This document shows positions 1 through 7,946 of a DNA stretch of 64,000 nucleotides, piece after piece (positions within the stretch are counted from its first letter, which is position 1; every line of letters begins with the position of its first letter). This stretch comes from Streptomyces angustmyceticus (GTDB lineage: Bacteria; Actinomycetota; Actinomycetes; Streptomycetales; Streptomycetaceae). The stretch covers positions 930,001 through 994,000 of the forward strand of contig NZ_CP082945.1 in the NCBI RefSeq assembly GCF_019933235.1. Reading direction: 5' to 3'. The notes below the pieces were generated by a model that was not told where the DNA came from, did no database searches, and saw only the letters and a program-made list of their open reading frames with translations. The position numbers and the translations under genes were made by a program.

Positions 1-135
1 CGACAGCGTGCTGACGCTGGGGGTGCTGCGCGCCTGGTCGTCGGTGAGGCCGGCGAGCGCCCGGCGCAGCGCGGCGCGGTGCTCCTGCCAGGCCGCCAGC
101 AGCTCTTCGCATTCGTCCATCCGGGGGTCAGCCAT
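1..135 (-). CDS. DinB/DUF664-like protein, N-terminal part only
   Basis: The window edge cuts this gene, so only the first 45 codons are visible. They start at ATG 135 with MADPRMDECEELLAAWQEHR and continue with an amphipathic helix and a GLTDDQARSTPS segment. This is how DinB/YfiT-type four-helix proteins of the DUF664 family begin; these are often thiol-dependent transferases using mycothiol in actinomycetes. No metal-binding histidine is inside the visible part, so the assignment rests on the N-terminal pattern. It is divergent from the polyketide tailoring genes that start at 420, and whether it belongs to that cluster cannot be judged here. Confidence 0.55.
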   Translation of the reverse strand, partial: MADPRMDECEELLAAWQEHRAALRRALAGLTDDQARSTPSVSTLS

Positions 136-321
136 GGTCGGCATGCCGGTCTCGCCTCTCGTCCGTGCTGGGTCCGCCGCGCCGTCCGCGGCGCCGGCCT
201 GCACAACGCCGCAGGTCCGGCCGGGGACACGCGGCGCCGCAGGGCCCGCCTCCACCGTCCGTCCGCCACGCGGCGCCGGACACCGGGCCCGTGAAGGTGC
301 GTCTGCCCCGTGGTGCCCTGC

Positions 322-364
322 CCTAGCGCCTCTCCAGGGCGCGTCCAGCCCGTCGGGGCACGGT
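322..364 (+). promoter_or_regulatory. SARP-type promoter for 420-3638
   Basis: Three 7-mers, CCTAGCG (322), TCCAGGG (333) and TCCAGCC (344), start exactly 11 bp apart. The last ends 8 bp before a -10-like CACGGT (359-364). This is the geometry of Streptomyces antibiotic regulatory protein sites. Transcription would begin near 371 and read the NTF2 protein, the P450 and the 2,3-dehydratase. Confidence 0.6.
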
Positions 365-419
365 GGGCGCGCCACAGACCCCCGGCGACGGTGGCGCGCC
401 ATGGCCGGAAGGAGCCGAT

Positions 420-950
420 GTGTCCCAGGTATCGCACCGCACCGTGCCGCGGGTGACCGCGGAGCTGTATGTGGAGGTGCAGCAGTTCTACGCACGGCAG
501 ATGCCGCTCCTGGAAGCCCGGAAGCTGGTGGAGTTCCTGGAGACCATGACCGAGGACGGTTCGATCGAGCACCGTCCGGGCGGCTGGAAGCTGGCGGGCC
601 GTCAGCAGTTGCTGGCCGAGATGCGGGCGCGCCGCGGGGACCCGGAGCGGCCGCTCGTCGAGGAGATCTCCGCGCGCGACGCACGGGAGCACGACGTCGC
701 GTACTACGACGGACTGGTCTACCGCTACTGGTTCGACCGGATGCACATCGAGCCGGCCGGCGAGGACACCCTGCACGTGCGCTACCAGGCGATCGTGAGC
801 ATGACGGACGCCGCCGGCAAGGTCAGCTTCGAGCCGACCACGGTCGTGGAGGACGTCCTGGTGCGGATCGACGGTGAGCTGTACACCCGTTCCCGCGTCG
901 TCACCCATGACTCCCCCGCCTGGGCCGACAAGATCCACAACCCGTCCTGA
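420..950 (+). CDS. NTF2/SnoaL-fold protein (aromatic polyketide tailoring)
   Basis: This 176-residue protein has an NTF2-like fold. It opens with a helix containing VQQFYARQMPLLE and a FLETMTEDGSIEH segment, then a curved beta sheet ending in FEPTTVVEDVLVRIDG. SnoaL-like members of the fold act as polyketide cyclases, and others are small subunits of ring-hydroxylating oxygenases, so the exact reaction is open. I chose GTG 420, which has GGAAGGAG (407-414) five bases upstream; an ATG at 363 in the same frame lacks a ribosome site. A clear paralog lies at 33449-33898 on the other flank of the cluster, sharing YARQM, a TEDG turn, IEPAG and the FEPT..VEDVLVR core. The P450 gene follows in the same transcript. 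Confidence 0.75.
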   Translation: MSQVSHRTVPRVTAELYVEVQQFYARQMPLLEARKLVEFLETMTEDGSIEHRPGGWKLAGRQQLLAEMRARRGDPERPLVEEISARDAREHDVAYYDGLVYRYWFDRMHIEPAGEDTLHVRYQAIVSMTDAAGKVSFEPTTVVEDVLVRIDGELYTRSRVVTHDSPAWADKIHNPS

Positions 951-1024
951 GCAGCCCGGCCGGCCGCCGGCCCCCGGTCCGATCCGATCCGATCCGAACA
1001 GGCCGCACACCGCGGAGGTGCCCC

Positions 1025-2245
1025 TTGTCCGCCTGCCCCGTCTCCGACGCGTTCCCCTTCCCCGGCTCGTCCTATCACGGCCCGGCCCCGCACTACGCCC
1101 GGCTGCGCACCGAACAGCCGGTGGTACGGGTGCGGACGGCGGGAGGTGTGGACGCCTGGCTGGTCACCCGGTACGAGGACGTCCGGGCGGCGCTGGCCGA
1201 TCCCCGGCTGAGCAGGGCGGAGACCTGCCGGCCCGGGGCACCCCGGATCGGGGGGTCGATGACGACCACGCCCGAGATGATCATTTCGCTGGACGGCGCC
1301 GAACACACCCGGCTGCGCAAGCTGGTGGTCGGCGCGTTCACCACCCGGCGGGTCGAGCGGATGCGGCCCGGGGTGCAGAAGGTGGCCGACGAGCTGCTGG
1401 ACGACATGGCGGACCGCGGCGGGCCGGTGGACCTGGTGCAGCGGCTGACGGTGCCGCTGCCGCTGACCGTCATCGGTGAGCTGCTGGGCGTCCCGCGCGA
1501 GGACCTGCGGCAGTTCGAGACCCACGCCCGCGCCTTCGCCACCGTCGACGACCGGGCCGGCGGCGCGGAGTCGCTGGCCGGGCTGGCCAAGCTCAACGAG
1601 TACATCGTGGGGCTGATCGCCGACAAGCGGGCCGAGCCCACCGGCGACATGCTCTCGGACCTGATCGCGGCCCGGGACCACGACGACCGGCTCAGCGAAC
1701 AGGAGCTGGTGACGTTCGGCTTCACCCTGATCGGCGCCGGGTTCGACACCACCGCCAACCAGCTCGCCAACTCCGTGCTGGCGCTGGTGGCCGGGCACCG
1801 CGACCAGTGGCGCGCCCTCGTCGAGGACCCCGGCCGCATCCCGGACGCCGTCGAGGAACTGCTGCGGCACGTCAACCTGTTCGCCACCGACACCTCGGGG
1901 TTCCCGCGAATGGCCGTCGAGGACCTGGAGATCGGCGGGGTGCGCATCGCCGCGGGCGAACCGGTCCTGCTGTCCCTGGCCTCCGCCAACCGCGACCCGT
2001 CGGTCTTCGACGACCCCGACCGGCTGGACCTCTCCCGCGGCCGCAATCCGCACATCTCCTTCGGCCACGGCATCCACTACTGCCTGGGCAAGCAGCTCGG
2101 CCGGATGGAGATGGAGATCGCGCTGGCCGGGCTGGTGCGGCGCTTCCCCGACCTGCGGCTGGCCGTGCCCGAGAGCGAACTGCCCTGGCACACCGGCGAG
2201 ATCAACCACACCCTGACCAGCCTGCCGGTCACCTGGGGAGCCTGA
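1025..2245 (+). CDS. Cytochrome P450 (CYP105/107-like bacterial class)
   Basis: This 406-residue soluble P450 probably hydroxylates or epoxidises the polyketide or its sugar. The haem-binding loop FGHGIHYCLG has its cysteine at residue 353. The I-helix oxygen-activation motif is GFDTTAN (239-245), where most bacterial P450s have AGHETT or AGxDTT, and the K-helix ExxR is in VEELLRH. The start is TTG 1025, preceded by GGAGGTG at 1014-1020; no ATG upstream fits as well. Its stop is only four bases before the 2,3-dehydratase start, so the two are translationally coupled. A ferredoxin and reductase must come from elsewhere, as none is next to it. Confidence 0.93.
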   Translation: MSACPVSDAFPFPGSSYHGPAPHYARLRTEQPVVRVRTAGGVDAWLVTRYEDVRAALADPRLSRAETCRPGAPRIGGSMTTTPEMIISLDGAEHTRLRKLVVGAFTTRRVERMRPGVQKVADELLDDMADRGGPVDLVQRLTVPLPLTVIGELLGVPREDLRQFETHARAFATVDDRAGGAESLAGLAKLNEYIVGLIADKRAEPTGDMLSDLIAARDHDDRLSEQELVTFGFTLIGAGFDTTANQLANSVLALVAGHRDQWRALVEDPGRIPDAVEELLRHVNLFATDTSGFPRMAVEDLEIGGVRIAAGEPVLLSLASANRDPSVFDDPDRLDLSRGRNPHISFGHGIHYCLGKQLGRMEMEIALAGLVRRFPDLRLAVPESELPWHTGEINHTLTSLPVTWGA

Positions 2246-2249
2246 GGCC

Positions 2250-3638
2250 ATGGCCACCGCCACGCCCCCGCGTGCGGCAGCGGACCTCGCCGGGCGCTTC
2301 GCGCGCTCGGCCGCGGTGACCGAGGCCGGCTCCTGGCTGCGCACCGCCGACGTCCCCGGCTGGCTGGCCGAGCGCCGTGCCTGCCACCGCTTCGCGGTGC
2401 GGCGCATCCCGTTCGCGGCGCTGGACGGCTGGTCCTTCGCCCCCGGGACCGGGAACCTCTGTCATGACAGCGGGCGCTTCTTCACCGTGGAGGGCCTGCG
2501 GGTCTCGGCCGGCGCCGGGCCGTTCCCGCACTGGCAGCAGCCCGTCATCAAGCAGCCGGAGGTCGGCGTCCTGGGCCTGCTGGCCAAGGAGTTCGACGGG
2601 GTGCTGCACTTCCTGATGCAGGCCAAGATGGAGCCGGGCAACCGGAACCTGCTGCAGCTGTCGCCGACCGTGCAGGCCACCCGCAGCAACTACACCAAGG
2701 TGCACCGCGGCGCCGATGTGCCCTACCTCGACCACTTCCTGCGGCCGGCCCCGGGCAGTGTGGTCGCCGACTCCCTGCAGTCCGAACACGGGTCGTGGTT
2801 CTTCCGCAAGAGCAACCGGAACATGATCGTGGAAACCCGTGCGGCGGTGCCGGTGGCCGACGACTTCTGCTGGCTGACGCTCGGCCAGATCGGACGGCTG
2901 CTGCGCCGGGACAACCTCGTGAACATGGACGCCCGCACGGTCCTCGCGGGGGTGCCCACCGGCGGCGGCCCGGGGCCCGGTGGCGGGCCGTACGGCGATA
3001 CGGAGCTGCTGTCCTGGTTCACCGGGGAGCGCTCCCGGCACACGGTCGGCGCCGAGCTGGTCCCGCTGGACGCGGTGGCGGGCTGGCGGCGCGGGCCGCA
3101 CACCATCGAGCGCCCGGACGGCCGGTACTTCCGGGTGGTGGCGGTGGCCGTCGAGGCCGGCAGCCGGGAGGTGGCGGGCTGGAGCCAGCCCCTGATCGAG
3201 CCGTGCGGACTCGGCGTCACCGCCTTCCTCACCCGCCGCACCGGGGGCGTCCCGCAGGTGCTGGTGCACGCACGGGTGGAGGGCGGCTTCCTCGACACCG
3301 TCGAACTCGGGCCGACCGTCCAGTGCGTGCCGGGAAACCACGCGGCGCTCCCGCCCGACCAGCGGCCGCCGTTCCTCGACACGGTGCTGACGGCGCCGCC
3401 CGGCCGGATCCGGTACGCGGCGGTGCACTCCGAGGAGGGCGGCCGGTTCCTGCACGCGGAGAGCCGCTATCTGCTGGTCGAGGCGGGCGACGCGGTCCCG
3501 GACGCGCTGCCGCCCGGCTACCGCTGGGTCACGCCCGGCGCGCTCGGCGCACTGGTCCGGCACGGCCACTACCTCAACGTCCAGGCGCGCAGCCTGCTCT
3601 CGCTGCTCACCACCGGCGCCGTCCGCCTCCAGGACTGA
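2250..3638 (+). CDS. NDP-4-keto-6-deoxyhexose 2,3-dehydratase
   Basis: This enzyme removes the C2 hydroxyl of an NDP-4-keto-6-deoxyhexose, the committed step to 2-deoxysugars (families of TylX3, EvaA, Gra-Orf27). The 462-residue length is normal. The protein is an internal duplication: residues about 75-220 (FFTVEGLRV, WQQPVIKQPEVGVLGLL, SPTVQ) are repeated at about 280-430 (YFRVVAVAVE, WSQPLIEPCGLGVTAFL, GPTVQ). It starts at ATG 2250 directly after the P450 stop. The partner 3-ketoreductase that traps its unstable product is probably the Gfo/Idh enzyme at 15321-16337. Confidence 0.93.
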   Translation: MATATPPRAAADLAGRFARSAAVTEAGSWLRTADVPGWLAERRACHRFAVRRIPFAALDGWSFAPGTGNLCHDSGRFFTVEGLRVSAGAGPFPHWQQPVIKQPEVGVLGLLAKEFDGVLHFLMQAKMEPGNRNLLQLSPTVQATRSNYTKVHRGADVPYLDHFLRPAPGSVVADSLQSEHGSWFFRKSNRNMIVETRAAVPVADDFCWLTLGQIGRLLRRDNLVNMDARTVLAGVPTGGGPGPGGGPYGDTELLSWFTGERSRHTVGAELVPLDAVAGWRRGPHTIERPDGRYFRVVAVAVEAGSREVAGWSQPLIEPCGLGVTAFLTRRTGGVPQVLVHARVEGGFLDTVELGPTVQCVPGNHAALPPDQRPPFLDTVLTAPPGRIRYAAVHSEEGGRFLHAESRYLLVEAGDAVPDALPPGYRWVTPGALGALVRHGHYLNVQARSLLSLLTTGAVRLQD

Positions 3639-3658
3639 CGCGTCGCCGGCGGCGCGGT

Positions 3659-3690
3659 TCGAGCGGCGGTCGAGTGCGGAGGGCGACACT
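3659..3690 (+). promoter_or_regulatory. SARP-type promoter, possibly leaderless, for 3698-4807
   Basis: TCGAGCG (3659) and TCGAGTG (3670) start 11 bp apart, and the second ends 8 bp before GACACT (3685-3690). The predicted transcription start falls on or next to the ATG at 3698, so the mRNA could be leaderless. This fits the poor spacing of the only GGAGGG (3678-3683). Confidence 0.65.
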
Positions 3691-3697
3691 GGCCCGT

Positions 3698-4807
3698 ATG
3701 CCCCCGCTCTCCCCGCTCTCCCCACGCACCCTCAACCGCACGTACCTGGAACGGCAGTTGCTGCTGGACCGGTCCGCCCGCACCCCGCTCGACGCCGTCC
3801 GGCATCTGATGGGCCTGCAGGGCCAGGAGCCCGACGCGCCCTATACGGGCCTGTGGGCACGGCTCGCGGACTTCCGGCACGACGCGCTGACCGCGCTGCT
3901 GCACGACCGCCGCGTGGTCCGCGCCAAGCTCCAGCGCAACACCCAGCACCTGGTGGACGCCGAGGACTTCCGCACGCTGCACCCGCTGCTGGCCCCGGTG
4001 CTCGGCAAGGCCCGCCAGGGCGCGTTCGGGCGGGCCGTCCAGGGGCTGGACCCGGACGATCTGGTGCGGGCGGGGCGGGAGCTGCTGAGCGGCGAGGGGC
4101 TCACCCGCCCGCAGCTGGGCCGGGCGCTGGCGGCCCGGTTCCCCGGGCGGGACAGCCTCGCCCTGGCCTACGTCGTGCAGTCCCTGGTGGCGCATGTGCA
4201 CCCGCCGCCCAGCGGCGTCTGGGGCCGGCGCGGCGCCACCGGGGTGGTCCTCGCGGAGGAGTGGCTCGGCGGCCCGATGGCGCGGCGGCCCCGCGTCGAC
4301 GAGGTGATCCTGCGCTACCTCGCGGCCTACGGGCCGGCCACGGTGCGGGACGTCCAGGCGTGGTGCGGTCTGACCAGGCTGCGGGAGGTGGTCGACGGCA
4401 TGCGGTCGCGGCTGCGGGTGTACCACGACGCCACGGGCCGGGAGCTGTTCGATGTGCCCGGCGCCGCTCTCGCCGACCCGGACCGGCCCGCGCCGGTGCG
4501 CTTCCTGCCGCGCTTCGACAACCTGATCCTCAGCCATGCGGACCGGACCCGGGTGATCGGCGACGAGGACCGCAAGCGGGTGATCGTCGGCAGCGAGGTC
4601 AGCCCGGTGTTCCTGGTCGACGGCTGGGTGCGCGGCATCTGGTCCTGGCGGGACGGCACCGTGGAGGTCACCCCGTTCCGGCCGCTGGGCCCGCAGGAGG
4701 CGGCCGCGGTACGGGAGGAGGCCGGGCTGCTGTCCGGCTTTCTGCGGGGGCCCGACGGCACGGGCGCGACGGGGCGGCCCGCGGCGGGCGAGGTCGTGAT
4801 CGGGTAG
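3698..4807 (+). CDS. AlkZ-like winged-helix DNA glycosylase (HTH_42), QxQ type
   Basis: This 369-residue protein belongs to the HTH_42 family of tandem winged-helix DNA glycosylases (AlkZ/YcaQ). Members encoded in antibiotic clusters remove the DNA adducts made by the antibiotic. The catalytic-motif position shows QGQ at residues 41-43 (context LMGLQGQEPDAPYTGLW), matching the QxQ class typified by AlkZ of the azinomycin producer. Later blocks such as RPRVDEVILRYLAAYGPAT and FLPRFDNLILSHADRTR are family hallmarks. A second, more divergent member with HxQ is at 9723-10895. Paired glycosylases are known for trioxacarcin (TxnU2/TxnU4) and LL-D49194 (LldU1/LldU5). Self-resistance is inferred from context. 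Its stop is followed at once by a 20-bp terminator stem. Confidence 0.85.
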   Translation: MPPLSPLSPRTLNRTYLERQLLLDRSARTPLDAVRHLMGLQGQEPDAPYTGLWARLADFRHDALTALLHDRRVVRAKLQRNTQHLVDAEDFRTLHPLLAPVLGKARQGAFGRAVQGLDPDDLVRAGRELLSGEGLTRPQLGRALAARFPGRDSLALAYVVQSLVAHVHPPPSGVWGRRGATGVVLAEEWLGGPMARRPRVDEVILRYLAAYGPATVRDVQAWCGLTRLREVVDGMRSRLRVYHDATGRELFDVPGAALADPDRPAPVRFLPRFDNLILSHADRTRVIGDEDRKRVIVGSEVSPVFLVDGWVRGIWSWRDGTVEVTPFRPLGPQEAAAVREEAGLLSGFLRGPDGTGATGRPAAGEVVIG

Positions 4808-4856
4808 CGGACGCGGGAGCCGGTGGCGCTCGGGCGGCCACCGGCTCCCGCGTCCG
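4808..4856. terminator. Bidirectional terminator, 20-bp perfect stem
   Basis: Positions 4808-4827 are perfectly complementary to 4837-4856 with a 9-nt loop. The stem begins at the base after the stop codon of the glycosylase gene and ends 8 bp before the stop of the convergent 4-ketoreductase, so it can end both transcripts. No T-run is present, as is usual in Streptomyces. Confidence 0.88.
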
Positions 4857-4864
4857 CCGTCCGC

Positions 4865-5812
4865 TCAGGCGGGCGGCGGACCGCCCACGGTGTCCCACAT
4901 GTCGCGGAGCGAGGTGGCCAGGTCGCGGCGCGGGCGCCAGCCCAGCGACCGCTCGGCGCGGGAGCGGTCCACCTGGATCCAGTCGGCGCCGGCGCTGCGG
5001 CTGCGCACGTCGTCCCGGCGGACCCGGACGGCGTCCGGGGGCAGGCCGCTGACCGTGACCAGGGTGCGGACCAGGGCGTGGATGTCCACCGCGGTGCCCC
5101 GGCCGATGTTGACCAGCGGTTCGGCGGTGGACGCCGCCGCCGCGGCGAGCACCGCGTCGGCCGCGTCCCGGACATCGACGAAGTCGCGCCGGGCCGCGGC
5201 CACCGTGACGTCGAGCCCTTCGGCCGGGTCGGCCTGCCGCAGCCGTGCCGCCAGGGCCCCGAAGAAGCTCTCCTTGGCCGGGTGCGGCCCGAGGGTGTTG
5301 GTCAGCCGCAGCACCGAGCCCTGGACCTCCCCGCCGCGGACGGCCGCCAGCACCAGGCGCGACGCGGTCAGCTTGGCCTGGGCGTAGAGGGAGGCGGGGC
5401 GCGGTGCGACGTCCTCGTCGAGGGAGGTGCCGGCCGGGACCGGGCCGTACTCGTGGATGGTGCCCAGGTGCACGAGCCGCACCGGCCTGGGGAGCCGGGG
5501 CAGCGCGGCCAGCAGGCGTTCCACGGGGCGGACGTTGGCGTACGCCATCTCCTCGGGTGTACTGCCCCAGCCGAGGGTGGCGTTGACGACCGTGTCCACG
5601 TCCTCGTCCGCCAGGACCGCGGCCAGCCCGGCGCCCGTGCACCGGGCCAGGTCGAGCGGCAGGAACGGATGGCGGGGCGGGTGCGGGGCGGGCCGGCGGG
5701 CGATCGCGACGACGTCCGTGCCCCGGGCCGCGAAGGCCGCGCACAGGTGGCGGCCCACACAGCCGGTGGCGCCCAGGACCGCGACCCGGCGGGGCAGGTC
5801 TGTCGTGGTCAT
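4865..5812 (-). CDS. NDP-hexose 4-ketoreductase
   Basis: This 315-residue extended-SDR enzyme would reduce the C4 ketone of the nearly finished deoxysugar nucleotide, the last step before transfer. It has an N-terminal Rossmann motif GATGCVG and an active-site YAQAK (Tyr-x-x-x-Lys), like the TylCIV, EryBIV and UrdR reductases. ATG 5812 is used; it precedes RRVAVLGATG by a normal distance. The gene is last in a minus-strand sugar operon with the C-methyltransferase and epimerase, 11 bp after the epimerase stop. The stereochemistry at C4, which would separate L-axenose from L-olivomycose or mycarose types, cannot be read from sequence. Confidence 0.88.
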   Translation of the reverse strand: MTTTDLPRRVAVLGATGCVGRHLCAAFAARGTDVVAIARRPAPHPPRHPFLPLDLARCTGAGLAAVLADEDVDTVVNATLGWGSTPEEMAYANVRPVERLLAALPRLPRPVRLVHLGTIHEYGPVPAGTSLDEDVAPRPASLYAQAKLTASRLVLAAVRGGEVQGSVLRLTNTLGPHPAKESFFGALAARLRQADPAEGLDVTVAAARRDFVDVRDAADAVLAAAAASTAEPLVNIGRGTAVDIHALVRTLVTVSGLPPDAVRVRRDDVRSRSAGADWIQVDRSRAERSLGWRPRRDLATSLRDMWDTVGGPPPA

Positions 5813-5823
5813 CGAGGCTCCCG

Positions 5824-6405
5824 TCAGGCCCGTGCGCAGTCCGCGTAGCGGGGCAGCAGCCCCCGGGCGGTGGCCTCTGCCAGGCCGGGGGCGAGGCGGT
5901 CCCGGTCGGAGAGGACGAAGTCGACTCCGACCGGCCACGGCAGGGCCAGGTCCTTGTCCAACGGGCTGACGGCCAGCTCCCGTTCCGCCCGGTAGCCGGT
6001 GGACACCAGGTACGACATCACGGTGTCGTCCGCCAGGGCGAGGAAGGCGTGCCCGACCCCTTCGGGGTAGTAGGCGGCCCGGCAGGTCCCCTCGTCCATG
6101 TCCACGGTGTCCCAGGCGCCGAACGTCGGGGACCCCAGCCGCAGATCGACCACCACGTCCAGGGCCCTGCCGCGGGCGCAGTGGACGTACTTGGCCTGGC
6201 CGGGCGGCGCGGTGGTGAAGTGCACCCCGCGCAGCACCCCGCGGGCGGACCTGCTGTGGTTGGTCTGTGCCACCGGGAAGGGGCGGCCGACGGCGGCGAG
6301 GAACGCGTCCTCCTGCAGCGGCGAGACGAACACCCCCCGCTGGTCGGCGTGGACGTCCGGGGTGAACTCGAAGGCGCCGGACACGGCGAGCTCTCGGGTG
6401 CGCAC
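5824..6405 (-). CDS. dTDP-4-keto-6-deoxyhexose 3,5- or 5-epimerase (RmlC family)
   Basis: This 193-residue cupin of the RmlC family inverts C5 (and C3 when it carries hydrogen), turning the D-sugar nucleotide into the L series. The catalytic histidine lies in VLRGVHF and the second catalytic region in YYPEGVGHAFLAL followed by YLVSTGY. Length and order match RmlC. On a 2-deoxy-3-C-methyl substrate it would work as a 5-epimerase only. The start is GTG 6405, with GGTGGTGAG just upstream. It sits between the C-methyltransferase and 4-ketoreductase, which is the pathway order for mycarose- or axenose-type sugars. Confidence 0.92.
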   Translation of the reverse strand: MRTRELAVSGAFEFTPDVHADQRGVFVSPLQEDAFLAAVGRPFPVAQTNHSRSARGVLRGVHFTTAPPGQAKYVHCARGRALDVVVDLRLGSPTFGAWDTVDMDEGTCRAAYYPEGVGHAFLALADDTVMSYLVSTGYRAERELAVSPLDKDLALPWPVGVDFVLSDRDRLAPGLAEATARGLLPRYADCARA

Positions 6406-6465
6406 GGGCTCACCACCGTCCCTGACGGGGCGTCGGGCGGGTGGTCCGCGGCGCGGCCGGGGCCC

Positions 6466-7698
6466 TCACAGGACCGTGATTTCCGGGAGCGGGAAGACCA
6501 GCTTTCCGCCGTGGGCGAGGTAGGGGGCCTCGCGTTCGACGAAGCCGTCACGGTAGATCCAGGGCAGGACCAGCAGCTGGTCCGGCGCGAGGGCCTTGGC
6601 GTCGGCCTCGGAGACGATCGGGATGCCGGTGCCGGGGGTGAAGCAGCCGGCCTTCTCCTCGTTGGGTTCGCCGATGCACGGCAGGTCGTCCGGGCCCAGG
6701 CCGCAGTACTGGAGGATGACGTTGCCCTTGGTGGAGGCGCCGTACCCGACGGTCAGCTTCCCGGCCTTGCGGGAGTCGGCGAGGAACTCCACCAGGTGGT
6801 CGCGGGAGTCCACGGCCCGCCGGGCGAACGCCTCGTAGGGGGCCGGGGTGTCGAGGCCCGACTGCCGCTCGTGGGCGCGGACGCGGGCGAGGGCGGCGTG
6901 GTCGGCGGCGTGCCGGCTGCCCTGCTTGGCCAGGGTCAGCGAGAGGCTGCCGCCGTAGACGTCGGTGAGCCGGGCGTCGATGACCTCCAGCCCCGCGCGC
7001 TCGGCCATCCACTCGATCTGCCGCAGCGCGTAGTACTCCAGGTGCTCGTGGCAGACCACGTCGTAGGCGGTGGCCTGCAGCATGGCCGGCATATAGCTCT
7101 GCTCCATGACCCATACGCCGTCGTCGTCGAGGACGGCGGCGACGTCGCGCATGAAGTCGAGCGGGCGCGGCAGGTCGTAGAACATGGCGATGGAGGTGAC
7201 CGCCTTGGCGCGCCGGGTGCCGAACCGCTCGGTGAAGACCTCCCGGGAGAAGAAGTCGGTGACCAGTTCCGCGTGCGGCGGGTAGGAGGCGCGGAACTTC
7301 TCGCCCGAGGGGTCGATGCCGACCGGCGTCAGGCCGTTGCGGGGGTAGCAGCCGAGCAGGGTGCCGTCGTTGCTGCCGATGTCCAGCACCAGGTCGCCGG
7401 GGCCGGGCGCGACCCGTGCGGTGATCTCCGCGACCTTGCCGCGCAGGTGCTCGATCATGAACGGCCGGATGCCCGAGCGGTATCCGTAGTGCTCGCCGTA
7501 CATCAGCCCCAGGTCGGCGGTGTGCCGCAGTTGCAGCAGACCGCAGCCGTCCGGCGAGCAGAGCACCAGCTCCAGCGGGACGGTGGGGACGTGCTGGTCC
7601 GGCGTCGCGGGGAAGACGCCCGTGAGGGCGGAGGGGCCCAGGTCGAGCACGGGCAACAGCGTGCGGTTGTCGCAGATGCGGCAGGCATCGATGACCAT
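6466..7698 (-). CDS. NDP-hexose 3-C-methyltransferase (TylCIII/EryBIII type)
   Basis: This 410-residue SAM-dependent C-methyltransferase has three parts. An N-terminal zinc-binding region holds CRIC and further cysteines in CSPDGCG. The central SAM domain has DIGSNDGTLLG. The C-terminal half ends with the family block GYGASTKGNVILQYC. The TylCIII, EryBIII and MtmC class methylates C3 of an NDP-4-keto-2,6-dideoxyhexose. ATG 7698 follows GGAGGACGA. It is the first gene of the minus-strand sugar operon and has its own SARP-type promoter. With the other sugar genes it predicts a 2,6-dideoxy-3-C-methyl-L-hexose such as trioxacarcinose A or L-axenose. Confidence 0.93.
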   Translation of the reverse strand: MVIDACRICDNRTLLPVLDLGPSALTGVFPATPDQHVPTVPLELVLCSPDGCGLLQLRHTADLGLMYGEHYGYRSGIRPFMIEHLRGKVAEITARVAPGPGDLVLDIGSNDGTLLGCYPRNGLTPVGIDPSGEKFRASYPPHAELVTDFFSREVFTERFGTRRAKAVTSIAMFYDLPRPLDFMRDVAAVLDDDGVWVMEQSYMPAMLQATAYDVVCHEHLEYYALRQIEWMAERAGLEVIDARLTDVYGGSLSLTLAKQGSRHAADHAALARVRAHERQSGLDTPAPYEAFARRAVDSRDHLVEFLADSRKAGKLTVGYGASTKGNVILQYCGLGPDDLPCIGEPNEEKAGCFTPGTGIPIVSEADAKALAPDQLLVLPWIYRDGFVEREAPYLAHGGKLVFPLPEITVL

Positions 7699-7749
7699 TC
7701 GTCCTCCAGGGCGCGTCGAACGGCGAGCCGGGCCGGCTCGGACGCCCCC

Positions 7750-7792
7750 ACCGTCGGGGACCGGACTCGAACGCCCGTGGAGCGCCGCTGAA
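7750..7792 (-). promoter_or_regulatory. SARP-type promoter for the sugar operon 7698-4865
   Basis: On the minus strand TTCAGCG (7792-7786), TCCACGG (7781-7775) and TCGAGTC (7770-7764) are spaced by 11 bp. An 8-bp gap follows, then GACGGT (7755-7750) as -10. It lies back to back with the exporter promoter. Confidence 0.6.
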
Positions 7793-7865
7793 GGCCCGCG
7801 TCCCGTCCTCCGGCGGCCGGCCGCCGCTGCCGTGCCCCGCGCGCACCGGAGGCGGAACCCCCGGC

Positions 7866-7908
7866 TCCGGCGAGACCCGAGCGAGGCTCTAGTGGGGTGC
7901 AGCAGGCT
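7866..7908 (+). promoter_or_regulatory. SARP-type promoter for the exporter gene
   Basis: TCCGGCG (7866), CCGAGCG (7877) and TCTAGTG (7888) start 11 bp apart and the last ends 8 bp before CAGGCT (7903-7908). Individual repeats deviate by one base from TCGAGCN or TCCAGCN, so the support is in the spacing. Confidence 0.5.
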
Positions 7909-7946
7909 CGGTCGACACGCCCGAACCCCCGTATCAGGAGAGGCCC

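Noticed and set aside
782..2407. 541-codon open frame on the minus strand across the P450 gene
   Set aside because: It is the shadow of the high-GC P450 and dehydratase genes: compositionally biased (Gln/Val/Gly/His-rich), with no domain, while the plus strand has full family motifs.
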